Shown: positions 12,851 through 22,496 of the stretch, piece by piece
Numbering within the stretch: position 1 is the first letter of the stretch
Layout: every line of letters starts with the position of its first letter
From: Panulirus ornatus
Taxonomy: Eukaryota; Arthropoda; Malacostraca; Decapoda; Palinuridae
Length of the DNA: 64,000 nucleotides
Direction: 5' to 3'
NCBI RefSeq assembly: GCF_036320965.1
Contig: NC_092231.1
Location: 32,363,255-32,427,254 of the forward strand
Made by a program: the position numbers and the translations under genes
Notes under the pieces: generated by a model
Databases searched by the model: none
What the model was told of the DNA's origin: nothing
Seen by the model: the letters and a program-made list of their open reading frames with translations, nothing else

Positions 12851-12853
<3 letters not shown>
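12630..12853 (+). mobile_element. SINE-like non-autonomous element, best copy
   Basis: It is about 224 bp long and flanked by (TA)n on both sides. The first ~100 bp (ACTTCCCACGTATTCCC, CGTAGAAGGCGACTA) match the RTE-A 5' UTR just before the ATG at 49690. After a T run comes a long hairpin at 12745-12799. The last ~50 bp (GCTACCTCGCTAATGCGGGA, GCGAATAGT) are a relative of the RTE-A 3'-terminal hairpin. It has no coding capacity and no recognisable tRNA A/B boxes. It is best read as an internally deleted RTE-A derivative mobilised in trans. Confidence 0.7.
12745..12799 (+). other. Long internal hairpin of the SINE-like family
   Basis: GAACAGAG (12745-12752) pairs with CTCTGTTC (12792-12799). 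ATTGGGCC (12754-12761) pairs with GGCCCAGT (12783-12790) with one G-U. GAGGG pairs with CCCTC around a TATT loop. In total there are about 21 paired positions with one mismatch and one small internal loop. The same fold is present in the copies at 14483-14732 and 17580-17813. Confidence 0.6.

Positions 12854-12920
<67 letters not shown>
12854..12920. repeat. (TA)n
   Basis: TA repeat forming the tail of the SINE-like element and abutting the truncated start of the next LINE. Confidence 0.95.
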
Positions 12921-12922
<2 letters not shown>

Positions 12923-14394
12923 TATAAGTTTGCTGAGTATTCCTGGTAAATTATATGGGAGGGTATTGATTGAGAGGGTGAAGGCATGTACAGAGCATCA
13001 GATTGGGGAAGAGCAGTGTGGTTTCAGAAGTGGTAGAGGATGTGTGGATCAGGTGTTTGCTTTGAAGAATGTATGTGAGAAATACTTAGAAAAGCAAATG
13101 GATTTGTATGTAGCATTTATGGATCTGGAGAAGGCATATGATAGAGTTGATAGAGATGCTCTGTGGAAGGTATTAAGAATATATGGTGTGGGAGGAAAGT
13201 TGTTAGAAGCAGTGAAAAGTTTTTATCGAGGATGTAAGGCATGTGTACGTGTAGGAAGAGAGGAAAGTGATTGGTTCTCAGTGAATGTAGGTTTGCGGCA
13301 GGGGTGTGTGATGTCTCCATGGTTGTTTAATTTGTTTATGGATGGGGTTGTTAGGGAGGTAAATGCAAGAGTTTTGGAAAGAGGGGCAAGTATGAAGTCT
13401 GTTGGGGATGAGAGAGCTTGGGAAGTGAGTCAGTTGTTGTTCGCTGATGATACAGCGCTGGTGGCTGATTCATGTGAGAAACTGCAGAAGCTGGTGACTG
13501 AGTTTGGTAAAGTGTGTGGAAGAAGAAAGTTAAGAGTAAATGTGAATAAGAGCAAGGTTATTAGGTACAGTAGGGTTGAGGGTCAAGTCAATTGGGAGGT
13601 GAGTTTGAATGGAGAAAAACTGGAGGAAGTGAAGTGTTTTAGATATCTGGGAGTGGATCTGGCAGCGGATGGAACCATGGAAGCGGAAGTGGATCATAGG
13701 GTGGGGGAGGGGGCGAAAATTCTGGGGGCCTTGAAGAATGTGTGGAAGTCGAGAACATTATCTCGGAAAGCAAAAATGGGTATGTTTGAAGGAATAGTGG
13801 TTCCAACAATGTTGTATGGTTGCGAGGCGTGGGCTATGGATAGAGTTGTGTGCAGGAGGATGGATGTGCTGGAAATGAGATGTTTGAGGACAATGTGTGG
13901 TGTGAGGTGGTTTGATCGAGTGAGTAACGTAAGGGTAAGAGAGATGTGTGAAAATAAAAAGAGTGTGGTTGAGAGAGCAGAAGAGGGTGTTTTGAAGTGG
14001 TTTGGGCACATGGAGAGGATGAGTGAGGAAAGATTGACCAAGAGGATATATGTGTCGGAGGTGGAGGGAGCAAGGAGAAGAGGGAGACCAAATTGGAGGT
14101 GGAAAGATGGAGTGAAAAAGATTTTGTGTGATCGGGGCCTGAACATGCAGGAGGGTGAAAGGAGGGCAAGGAAGAGTGTGAATTGGAGCGATGTGGTATA
14201 CCGGGGTTGACGTGCTGTCAGTGGATTGAATCAAGGCATGTGAAGTGTCTGGGGTAAACCATGGAAAGCTGTGTAGGTATGTATATTTGCGTGTGTGGAC
14301 GTATGTATATACATGTGTATGGGGGTGGGTTGGGCCATTTCTTTCGTCTGTTTCCTTGCGCTACCTCGCAAACGCGGGAGACAGTGACAAAGTA
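12921..14394 (+). mobile_element. RTE-A LINE, 5'-truncated, short-type 3' UTR
   Basis: It starts inside the RT domain (GISLLSIPGK) exactly at the end of (TA)n. The frame is open from there to 14210. The short-type 3' UTR and terminal hairpin follow, then A/TA tail. Confidence 0.9.
12930..14210 (+). CDS. RTE-A reverse transcriptase, 5'-truncated but open frame
   Basis: 426 uninterrupted codons of RT, without the endonuclease and the first RT motifs. Visible motifs are EEQCGFRSGRGCVDQ, DLEKAYDRV (motif A aspartate), GLRQGCVMSPWLFNLFMDG, FADD (catalytic pair), NVNKSKVIRYS and the C-terminal block with CEAWAMDRVV, KWFGHM and GRPNWRWKDG. The 5' boundary is the truncation point and there is no native start codon; the frame simply opens from the TA tract. 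It is a dead-on-arrival insertion but young. Confidence 0.8.
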   Translation: MLSIPGKLYGRVLIERVKACTEHQIGEEQCGFRSGRGCVDQVFALKNVCEKYLEKQMDLYVAFMDLEKAYDRVDRDALWKVLRIYGVGGKLLEAVKSFYRGCKACVRVGREESDWFSVNVGLRQGCVMSPWLFNLFMDGVVREVNARVLERGASMKSVGDERAWEVSQLLFADDTALVADSCEKLQKLVTEFGKVCGRRKLRVNVNKSKVIRYSRVEGQVNWEVSLNGEKLEEVKCFRYLGVDLAADGTMEAEVDHRVGEGAKILGALKNVWKSRTLSRKAKMGMFEGIVVPTMLYGCEAWAMDRVVCRRMDVLEMRCLRTMCGVRWFDRVSNVRVREMCENKKSVVERAEEGVLKWFGHMERMSEERLTKRIYVSEVEGARRRGRPNWRWKDGVKKILCDRGLNMQEGERRARKSVNWSDVVYRG

Positions 14395-14399
14395 TAAAA

Positions 14400-14482
<83 letters not shown>
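14395..14482. repeat. (A)n(TA)n
   Basis: A run followed by about 73 bases of TA, between a LINE tail on the left and the tail of a minus-strand SINE-like element on the right. Confidence 0.95.
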
Positions 14483-14485
<3 letters not shown>

Positions 14486-14732
14486 TCTTTCTTTCTTTCA
14501 TACTATTCGCCATTTCCCGCATTAGCAAGGTAGCGTTAGGAACAGAGGACTGGGCCTCTGAGGGAATATCCTCACCTGGCCTCGTTCTCTGTTCCTTCTT
14601 TTGGAAAATTAAAAAAAAAAAAAAAAACGAGAGGGGAGGATTTCCAGCCCTCCGCTCCCTCCCCTTTTAGTCGCCTTCTACGACACGCAGGGAATACGTG
14701 GGAAGTATTCTTTCTCCCCTATCCCCAGGGAT
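14483..14732 (-). mobile_element. SINE-like element, full-length copy
   Basis: Same family as 12630-12853, reversed. From right to left it shows the RTE-A 5' UTR-like start (ATCCCTGGGGATAGGGG at its 5' end), the A/T run, the paired GGAACAGAG...CTCTGTTCC arms and the hairpin-bearing 3' end (GCGGGAAATGGCGAATAGT in sense). The 5' terminal palindrome is complete here. Confidence 0.7.
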
Positions 14733-14940
14733 AATATATATACATACACATATATATATGTACATGTGTATATATGTATATGTCTATGTGTGTATATATA
14801 TGTGTACATTAGGATGTATAGGTATGTATATTTGCGTGTGTGGACGTGTATGTATATATATGTGTATGTGGGCGGGTTGGGCCATTCTTTCGTCTGTTTC
14901 CTTGCGCTACCTTGCTAACACGGGAGACAGCAACAAAGCA

Positions 14941-14943
<3 letters not shown>
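14733..14943 (+). mobile_element. RTE-A 3' UTR-only insertion
   Basis: It contains only the GT/TA-rich last ~210 bp of the long-type 3' UTR, including the terminal hairpin (near 14894-14930, loop CTACCT) and GACAGCAACAAAGCAAA, then (TA)n. Extreme 5' truncation is the simplest reading. Confidence 0.75.
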
Positions 14944-15021
<78 letters not shown>

Positions 15022-15036
15022 TATTTATTATTTATT
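14944..15036. repeat. (TA)n with TTATTTATT end
   Basis: About 75 bases of TA and then TTATTTATT. It is shared between a plus-strand tail and a minus-strand tail. Confidence 0.95.
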
Positions 15037-17566
15037 TTGCTTTGTCGCTGTTTCCCGCGTTAGCAAGGTAGCACAAGGAAACAGACAAAAGAATGGCCCA
15101 ACCCACTCACATACACATGTATATACATACGTTTCCACACACGCAAATATACATACCTATACATCTCAATGTACACATACATATACACATGCAGGCAAAA
15201 ACATATATACACATGTACAAAATTCATACTGTCTGCCTTTATTTGTTCCCATCGCCACCCCGCCACACATGGAATAACAACCCCTCCCCCCTCATGTGTG
15301 CGAGGTAGTGCTAGGAAAAGACACCAAAGGACCCATTCGTTCTCACTCAGTCTCTAGCTGTCATGTAATAATGCACCGAAACCACAGCTCCCTTTCCACA
15401 TCCAGGCCCCACACAACTTTCCATGGTTTACCCCAGACGCTTCACATGCCCTGGTTCAATCCATTGACAGCACGTCGACCCCGGTATACCACATCGTTCC
15501 AATTCACTCTATTCCTTGCACGCCTTTCACACTCCTGCATGTTCAGGCCCCGATCACTCAAAATCTTTTTCACTCTATCTTTCCACCTCCAACTTGGTCT
15601 CCCACTTCTCGTTCCCTCCACCTCTGACACATATATCCTCTTGGTCAATCTTTCCTCACTCATTGTCTCCATGTGGCCAAACCATTTCAAAACACCCTCT
15701 TCTGCTCTCTCAACCACACTCCTTTTATTTCCACACATCTCTCTTACCCTTACATTACTTACTCGATCAAACCACCTCACACCACATATTGTCCTCAAAC
15801 ATCTCATTTCCAGCACATCCACCCTCCTGCGCACAACTCTATCCATAGCCCATGCCTTGCAACCATACAACATTGTTGGAACCACTATTCCTTCAAACAT
15901 ACCCATTTTTGCTTTCCGAGATAATGTTCTCGACTTCCACACATTCTTCAAGGCCCCCAGGATTTTCGCCCCCTCCCCCACCTTATGATCCACTTCCGCT
16001 TCCATGGTTCCATCCGCTGCCAGATCCACTCCCAGATATCTAAAACACTTCACTTCCTCCAGTTTTTCTCCATTCAAACTCACCTCCCAATTGACTTGAC
16101 CCTCAACCCTACTGTACCTAATAACCTTGCTCTTATTCACATTTACTCTTAACTTTCTTCTTCCACACACTTTTCCAAACTCAGCCACCAGCTTCTGCAG
16201 TTTCTCACATGAATCAGCCACCAGCGCTGTATCATCAGCGAACAACAACTGACTCACTTCCCAAGCTCTCTCATCCCCAACAGACTTCATACTTGCCCCT
16301 CTTTCCAAAACTCTTGCATTTACCTTCCTAACAACCCCATCCATAAACAAATTAAACAACCATGGAGACATCACACACCCCTGCCGCAAACCTACATTCA
16401 CTGAGAACCAATCACTTTCCTCTCTTCCTACACGTACACATTCCTTACATCCTCGATAAAAACTTTTCACTGCTTCTAACAACTGTCCTCCCACACCATA
16501 TATTCTTAATACCTTCCACAGAGCATCTCTATCAACTCTATCATATGCCTTCTCCAGATCCATAAATGCTACATAGAAATCCATTTGCTTTTTTAAGTAT
16601 TTCTCACATACATTCTTCAAAGCAAACACCTGATCCACACATCCTCTACCACTTCTGAAACCACACTGCTCTTCCCCAATCTGTTGCTCTGTACATGCCT
16701 TCACCTTCTCAATCAATACCCTCCCATATAATTTACCAGGAATACTCAACAAACTTATACCTCTGTAATTTGAGCACTCACTCTTATCCCCTTTGCCTTT
16801 GTACAATGGCACTATGCACGCATTCCGCCAATCCTCAGGCACCTCACCATGAGTCATACATACATTAAATAACCTTACCAACCAGTCAACAATACAGTCA
16901 CCCCCTTTTTTAATAAATTCCACTGCAATACCATCCAAACCTGCTGCCTTGCCGGCTTTCATCTTCCGCAAAGCTTTCACTACCTCTTCTCTGTTTACCA
17001 AATCATTTTCCCTAACCCTCTCACTTTGCACACCACCTCGACCAAAACACCCTATATCTGCCACTCTATCATCAAACACATTCAATAAACCTTCAAAATA
17101 CTCAATCCATCTCCTTCTCACATCACCAGTACTTGTTATCACCTCCCCATTTGCGCCCTTCACCGAAGTTCCCATTTGCTCCCTTGTCTTACGCACTTTA
17201 TTTACCTCCTTCCAGAACATCTTTTTATTCTCCCTAAAATTTAATGATACTCTCTCACCCCAACTCTCATTTGCCCTTTTTTTCAACTCTTGCACCTTTC
17301 TCTTGACCTCCTGTCTCTTTCTTTTATACATCTCCCACTCAATTGCATTTTTTCCCTGCAAAAATCGTCCAAATGCCTCTCTCTTCTCTTTCACTAATAC
17401 TCTTACTTCTTCATCCCACCACTCACTACCCTTTCTAATCAACCCACCTCCCACTCTTCTCATGCCACAAGCATCTTTTGCTCAATCCATCACTGATTCC
17501 CTAAATACATCCCATTCCTCCCCCAGTCCCCTTACTTCCATTGTTCTCACCTTTTTCCATTCTTTT
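15037..17566 (-). mobile_element. RTE-A LINE, 5'-truncated, long-type 3' UTR, little decayed
   Basis: The 3' UTR of the long type occupies 15037-15441. Coding sequence runs leftward from about 17566, where it is truncated in the region following the endonuclease (GGAAAAAGG), next to a short TA tract and a plus-strand SINE-like element. Confidence 0.9.
15442..17463 (-). CDS. RTE-A linker plus reverse transcriptase, 673-codon open frame
   Basis: One of the longest uninterrupted RTE-A frames in the window. It contains the linker (WWDEEVR, REAFGRFLQGKNAIEWEMY, NESWGERVSLNFRENKKMFW), the GKAAGLDGIAVEF block, WRNACIVPLYKGKGDK, EEQCGFRSGRGC, DLEKAYDRV, GLRQGCVMSPW, FADD, YLGVDLAADG and the complete C-terminus (VVYRG, continuing RRAVNGLNQGM into the UTR because the usual stop is altered). 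Upstream the frame is closed by TGA at 17482-17484, where other copies read TGC. The endonuclease is missing, so the copy is not autonomous. Confidence 0.85.
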   Translation of the reverse strand: MRRVGGGLIRKGSEWWDEEVRVLVKEKREAFGRFLQGKNAIEWEMYKRKRQEVKRKVQELKKRANESWGERVSLNFRENKKMFWKEVNKVRKTREQMGTSVKGANGEVITSTGDVRRRWIEYFEGLLNVFDDRVADIGCFGRGGVQSERVRENDLVNREEVVKALRKMKAGKAAGLDGIAVEFIKKGGDCIVDWLVRLFNVCMTHGEVPEDWRNACIVPLYKGKGDKSECSNYRGISLLSIPGKLYGRVLIEKVKACTEQQIGEEQCGFRSGRGCVDQVFALKNVCEKYLKKQMDFYVAFMDLEKAYDRVDRDALWKVLRIYGVGGQLLEAVKSFYRGCKECVRVGREESDWFSVNVGLRQGCVMSPWLFNLFMDGVVRKVNARVLERGASMKSVGDERAWEVSQLLFADDTALVADSCEKLQKLVAEFGKVCGRRKLRVNVNKSKVIRYSRVEGQVNWEVSLNGEKLEEVKCFRYLGVDLAADGTMEAEVDHKVGEGAKILGALKNVWKSRTLSRKAKMGMFEGIVVPTMLYGCKAWAMDRVVRRRVDVLEMRCLRTICGVRWFDRVSNVRVREMCGNKRSVVERAEEGVLKWFGHMETMSEERLTKRIYVSEVEGTRSGRPSWRWKDRVKKILSDRGLNMQECERRARNRVNWNDVVYRGRRAVNGLNQGM

Positions 17567-17579
17567 TCCATATATATAT

Positions 17580-17804
17580 TATCCCTGGGGATAGGGGAGA
17601 AAGAATACTTCCCACGTATTCCCTGCGTGTCGTAGAAGGCGACTAAAAGGGAAGGGAGCGGGGGCTGGAAATCCTCCCCTCGTTTTTTTTTAATTTTCCA
17701 AAAGAAGGAACAGATAAGGGGGCCAGGTGAAGATATTCCCTCAAAGGCCCAGTCCTCTGTTCTTAATGCTACCTCGCTATCGCGGGAAATGGCGAATAGT
17801 ATGA

Positions 17805-17813
<9 letters not shown>
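17580..17813 (+). mobile_element. SINE-like element, full-length copy
   Basis: It starts with the near-palindrome ATCCCTGGGGAT, continues with the RTE-A-like 5' UTR (CGTAGAAGGCGACTA), the T run, the internal hairpin (GGAACAGA ... CCTCTGTTC) and the 3' end GCTACCTCGCTATCGCGGGA, and finishes with GCGAATAGT, an A run and (TA)n. Confidence 0.7.

Positions 17814-17873
<60 letters not shown>
17814..17873. repeat. (TA)n
   Basis: 60 bases of TA between the SINE-like tail and a LINE truncated inside the RT. Confidence 0.95.
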
Positions 17874-17875
<2 letters not shown>

Positions 17876-18759
17876 AGTAAATGTGAATAAGAGCAAGGTT
17901 ATTAGGTACAGTAGGGTTGAGGGTCAAGTCAATTGGGAGGTGAGTTTGAATGGAGAAAAACTGGAGGAAGTGAAGTGTTTTAGATATCTGGGAGTGGATC
18001 TGGCAGCGGATGGAACCATGGAAGCGGAAGTGGATCATAGGGTGGGGGAGGGGGCGAAAATACTGGGAGCCTTGAAGAATGTGTGGAAGTCGAGAACATC
18101 ATCTCGGAAAGCAAAAATGGGTATGTTTGAAGGAATAGTGGTTCCAACAATGTTGTATGGTTGCGAGGCGTGGGCTATGGATAGAGTGGTGCGCAGGAGG
18201 ATGGATGTGCTGGAAATGAGATGTTTGAGGACAATGTGTGGTGTGAGGTGGTTTGATCGAGTGAGTAACGTAAGGGTAAGAGAGATGTGTGGAAGTAAAA
18301 AGAGCGTGGTTGAGAGAGCAGAAGAGGGTGTTTTGAAGTGGTTTGGGCACATGGAGAGGATGAGTGAGGAAAGATTGACCAAGAGGATATATGTGTCGGG
18401 GGTGGAGGGAACAAGGAGAAGAGGGAGACCAAATTGGAGGTGGAAAGATGGAGTGAAAAAGATTTTGTGTGATCGGGGCCTGAACATGCAGGAGGGTGAA
18501 AGGAGGGCAAGGAATAGAGTGAATTGGAGCGATGTCGTATACCGGGGTTGACGTGCTGTCAGTGGATTGAAGCAGGGCATGTGAAGCGTCTGGGGTAAAC
18601 CATGGAAAGCTGTCTAGGTATGTATATTTGCGTGTGTGGACGTATGTATATACATGTGTATGGGGGGGGGTTGGGCCATTTCTTTCGTCTGTTTCCTTGC
18701 GCTACCTCGCAAACGCGGGAGACAGCGACAAAGTATAAAAAAAAAAAAAAAAATAATAT
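17874..18759 (+). mobile_element. RTE-A LINE, strongly 5'-truncated, short-type 3' UTR
   Basis: It starts at RVNVNKSKVIRYSR, after the FADD motif. The frame 17883-18551 is open to VVYRG. The short-type UTR, hairpin and a 17 A tail follow; the next LINE begins right after the tail. Confidence 0.9.
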
Positions 18760-20112
18760 ATATAGAGTTGATAGAGATGCTCTGTGGAAGGTATATGGTG
18801 TGGGAGGCAAGTTGTTAGAAGCAGTGAAAAGTTCTTATCGAGGATGTAAGGCATGTGTACAAGTAGGAAGAGAGGAAAGTGATTGGTTCTCAGTGAATGT
18901 TGGTTTGTGGCAGGGGTGCTTGATGTCTCAATGGTTGTTTTATTTGCATATGGATAGGGTTAATTTGTTTATGGATGGGGTTGTTAGGGAGATGAATGCA
19001 AGAGTTTTGGAGAGAGGAGTAAGTATGCAGTCTGTTGGGGATGAGAAAGCTTGGGAAGTGAGTCAGTTGTTGTTTGCTGATGATACAATGCTGGGGGATG
19101 ATTTGGGTGAGAAACTGCAGAAACCGGTGACTGAGTCTGGTAAGGTGTGGGAAAGAAGAAAGCTGAGAGTAAATGTGAATAAGAGCAAGGTTATTAGGTA
19201 CAGTAGAGTTGAGGGACAAGTCAATTGGGAAGTAAGTTTGAATGGAAACAACTGGAGGAAGTGAAGTGATTTAGATATCTGGGAGTGGATTTGGTAGCAG
19301 ATGGAACCATGGAAGCGGAAGTGATTCACATGGTGGGGAGGGGGCGAAAATTCTGGGAGCGTTGAAAAATGTGTGGAAGGCAAGAGCATTATCTCAGAAA
19401 GCAAAAATGGGTATGTTTGAAGGAGTAGTGGTTCCAACAATGTTATATGGTTATGAGGCAGGGCTATAGATAGTGTTGTGCGGAGGAGGATGGATTTGTT
19501 GGAAATGAGATATTTGAGGACAATATGTGATGAGGTGGTTTGATCGAGTAAGTAATGAAAGGGTAAGAGAGATATGTGGTAATAAAAAGAGCGTGGTTAA
19601 GAGAGTGGAAGAGGGTGTTTTGAAATGGTTTGGTCACATGGAGAGAATGAATGGGGAAAGATTGACTAAGAGGATATGTGTGTCAGAGGTGGAGGGAACA
19701 AGAAGTGGGAGACCAAATTGGAGGTGGAAAGATGGAGTGAAAAAGATTTTGAGTAATCGGGACCTGAACATGCAGGAGGGTGAAAGGCATGCAAGGAATA
19801 GATTGAATTGGAATGATGTGGTATACCGGGATTGACGTGCTGTCAGTGGATTGAACCAGGGCATGTGAAGCGTCTGGGGTAAACCATGGAAAGTTCTGTG
19901 GGGCGTGGATGTGGAAAGGGAGGTGTGGTTTTGATGCATCATACGTGACAGCTAGAGACTGAGTGTGAACGAATGTGGCCTTTGTTGTCTTTTCCTAGCA
20001 CTACCTTGCACGCATATGGGGGAGGGGTTGTCATTTCATTTGTTGTGGTGGTGACAGGAATGAATAAAGGCAGCAAGTATGAATTATGTACATGTGTATA
20101 TGTGTATATGAA
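18760..20112 (+). mobile_element. RTE-A LINE, older copy, long-type 3' UTR
   Basis: It starts just before RVDRDALWK. Blocks 18763-19264 and 19527-19835 carry RT remnants (FADD near 19075) and the C-terminal tail, with frameshifts near 19260-19520. A short duplication near 18955-18985 repeats the NLFMD coding segment. The long-type 3' UTR is cut off at about 20112 before the hairpin. Confidence 0.85.
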
Positions 20113-20691
20113 TAGAATCTTCTGCAAGTCATGAGACTCCATAGTTGACATTTCCACCACCAAAGGCCTGCCTTATCACTAGGTAGACAAGCACTAAGCA
20201 AGCTTAAAATTCAGAGCACTGATGATGTTTGGTGCTTAATGCTGATGAATTTTTAATAGGTTTGTGGAAAAAAATGTCAGTTATCTTTGGATGGCTACCT
20301 TTTCAAGATGGATACTGCTGAAGAGAAGGAAAGTGAAACTCAAACAACAGTTGATAGGTGGCTGGAGGTGCAGGGGCTTCATTCACTTTCTTGGCATCTA
20401 TCCACTGCAAGTTACCACAGAAACACATAAAAGAACCTACATACAGTATCTCTGTCTTTCTAACTGCTCCCTTGTCATTATCATTATTAACTCCATTCCA
20501 GATTCCATGGGGTAGATCAGGTACTTACAGTCTCCCAGTTAACTCAGACATGTCTTCAGCCAAGCCCAATGTGCTAAAGTGAAGCACAAACTTCCTTATA
20601 CTTTTTAACTTTGTGCATCATACTTTTTAACTTTGCACACTTAACTAATTCATCAAGCGTTACCAGGGAATAAGAAAATCTATTTGTTATT
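20113..20691 (+). other. Unique host sequence; weak coding candidate at 20260-20430
   Basis: No repeat is recognised here. A frame opening at a possible acceptor (TTTTTAATAG at 20250-20259) reads through ATG at 20308 to TAA at 20428-20430. It includes an acidic stretch (MDTAEEKESETQTTVDRWLE) that looks more protein-like than its surroundings. No donor of good quality is visible and I do not recognise the peptide. It could be a cytoplasmic-loop exon of the transporter gene that continues at 21850, or chance. Confidence 0.2.
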
Positions 20692-21257
20692 TTTTCATAT
20701 TATACTTGATCGCCATTTCCCATGCAGCGAGGTAGTGCCAGGTAACAGACAAAGAACGTCCCATCCTCTCATATACACTTATATACATATAAATGCCCAT
20801 ATACACACATATACATACATATACATAACATATACTCATATACATAGTTACACATACACAGACATATACAATATTCATACTTCAAAAAAAGGCCATATTC
20901 ATTCACACTCAGTCTGTAGCTGTCATGTGTAATACACTGAAACCACAGCTCCCTGTCCACATCCAGGCTCTACAGATCTTTCCATGGTTTACCCCAGACA
21001 TTTCACATGCCCTGATTCAGTCCATTGACAGCATGTCGACCCTGGTATACCACATCGTTCCAATCCACTCTGTTCTTTGCAAGCCTTTCACCCTCCTGTA
21101 TGTTCAGGCCCCAATCGCTCAAAATCTTTTTCACTCCATCTTTCCATCTCCAATTTGGTCTCCCACTTCTCCTTGCTCCCTCCACCTCTGACACATATAT
21201 CCTCTTTGTCAACCTTTCCTCACTCATTCTCTCCATATGTCCAATCCATTTCAACAC
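20692..21257 (-). mobile_element. RTE-A LINE, 3' fragment
   Basis: Reverse-complement 3' UTR with an internal deletion lies at 20692-21002, including a diverged hairpin (CCATGCAGCGAGGTAGTGCC). The C-terminal ORF tail follows at 21003-21257 (LKWIGHMERMSEERLTKRIYV). It is truncated at 21257. Confidence 0.85.
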
Positions 21258-21849
21258 TTAATAAAGAATATATTCCATGTATATGTAGTATTTTTCTATC
21301 TCGAGAGTAAACACAATGGCATGAAATTGCATAAAATACTATCTGTTTCTCTGCTTCTCTCATGCCCATTCCCTTCAGGAACTTCCTTAAGGGGGTGGCT
21401 ATGGCAAAAGAGTCTCCATAACTGGTGAACCCCAGTGCCACTGGCAGATGGCATTTTTAATGCAGTTTTTCTTGAGGCTCTTATTTAATGTTCTTATCAG
21501 CTGTCTCTACCTAATGTTCCAACCTAAGACTCCTACCAACTAGTAGAGCTAGTGAATACACATATGATTGATTACAGAAATAAGAAGTGATAGGGTTGGG
21601 GAAACTCTTTAGCATTACCATATAACAAACACAGCATGAAAATCTAACCCATGATAGAAGGAGGGTTTAAACTTTATGGGAGGATAAATGGGCATCTTTA
21701 ACCTCATTTTGTGGGTGTTGAATTCTCATAATCTGTACTCACAGGGCAGTCCATATAGGGAAGAAAAGTTTTAGGTTGTGCTTTAACTGTAATTGCACTG
21801 CTATAACTATTATTGCATTGCTAACCAAATTTATATATTTTGATTCCAG
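21258..21849. other. Intron sequence with a short RTE-B 3' UTR fragment
   Basis: Mostly unique AT-rich DNA ending in the acceptor of the exon at 21850 (TTTTGATTCCAG). Around 21368-21420, CAGGAACTTCC...GGGGTGGC.ATGGCAAAAGAG matches the 3' UTR of the second RTE-like family also seen at 22497 and 24898. Confidence 0.55.
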
Positions 21850-22063
21850 AAAATTCACGGGTCATCCACTTCTAGATCCTCAGTTCTGGTTAATGGATTT
21901 TTCCATTTTCTTCGCCATGTTAGGAACCCTCTGTCTCCAGATCATCTATAAGGATTTTGCAGATTCTAAGGGTGTAGGAGACTACTACTCAATGGCTCTC
22001 TCTGCCATGGGCATCGGTGATCTCTGTGGTCGAATTTCTGTTGGCCTTTTGGTGTCCACAGAG
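21850..22063 (+). CDS. SLC16-like (monocarboxylate transporter-type) MFS transporter, internal exon
   Basis: A 214 bp exon. The acceptor is TTGATTCCAG at 21840-21849 and the donor is GAG|GTTAGT at 22064. It begins with one base completing a codon and then gives 71 full codons, ending in phase 0. The peptide has DPQFWLMDFSIFFAMLGTL, then DFADSKGVGDYYSMALSAMGIGDLCGRISVGLL. This is the pattern of the seventh and eighth membrane segments of SLC16-type transporters: a D-P-x-F start after the central loop, YYS..LS..GIGD..GR. Such proteins carry monocarboxylates or related solutes across the plasma membrane; the substrate here cannot be told. The exon joins in phase to the one at 41444. Exons for the N-terminal half should lie left of the window or are unrecognised. 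Confidence 0.75.
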
Positions 22064-22496
22064 GTTAGTTCATCCACCTACATATGTAAATTTTATGATT
22101 AAGTACTGATATTACAATGGAATTTGACAGATAAGGATCTGTATGACTCTCAGATGAAAATTTTGAAAAGGTATTTATACAAAATTATGAGCATGACTAA
22201 AATTGCATGAAAAGGAGTTTTAATTGGATATCTATGTGAGTTTTCAGTAGTGTTTGATATTATTATGATGAATTGTATGGGTTATATAAACTGTTACATA
22301 TTGACAAAATGTGTTACTAAAGAGCACACATATAATTGGTACAGTATTGAGCTCTGAAGTGGCAGCATGTAGTTACTTATGACATTTTAGAATAATGTAC
22401 TATGATTGTCTGTTAGTGTTGTGTGTTTGGTATTATTTCAATAGATATGATAAAGATATTTTGAGGATCTTTCTGTCTATCTATATCTTTGATATC
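22064..22496. other. Intron sequence, nothing recognised
   Basis: AT-rich sequence right after the donor site; no repeat or coding signal seen. It is the start of the long intron that extends to 41443. Confidence 0.6.

Noticed and set aside
12760..12853. Possible tRNA or tRNA-derived head in the SINE-like element
   Set aside because: No cloverleaf and no convincing A or B box could be found. The ends match RTE-A instead.
15442..17463. Families of recurring antisense ORFs (about 67, 83, 111, 150, 158 and 210 codons) opposite every RTE-A copy
   Set aside because: They sit in fixed positions opposite the RT frame, are rich in S, T, P, H and L as expected from its complement, and have no domain of their own. 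They are shadows of the sense coding sequence.
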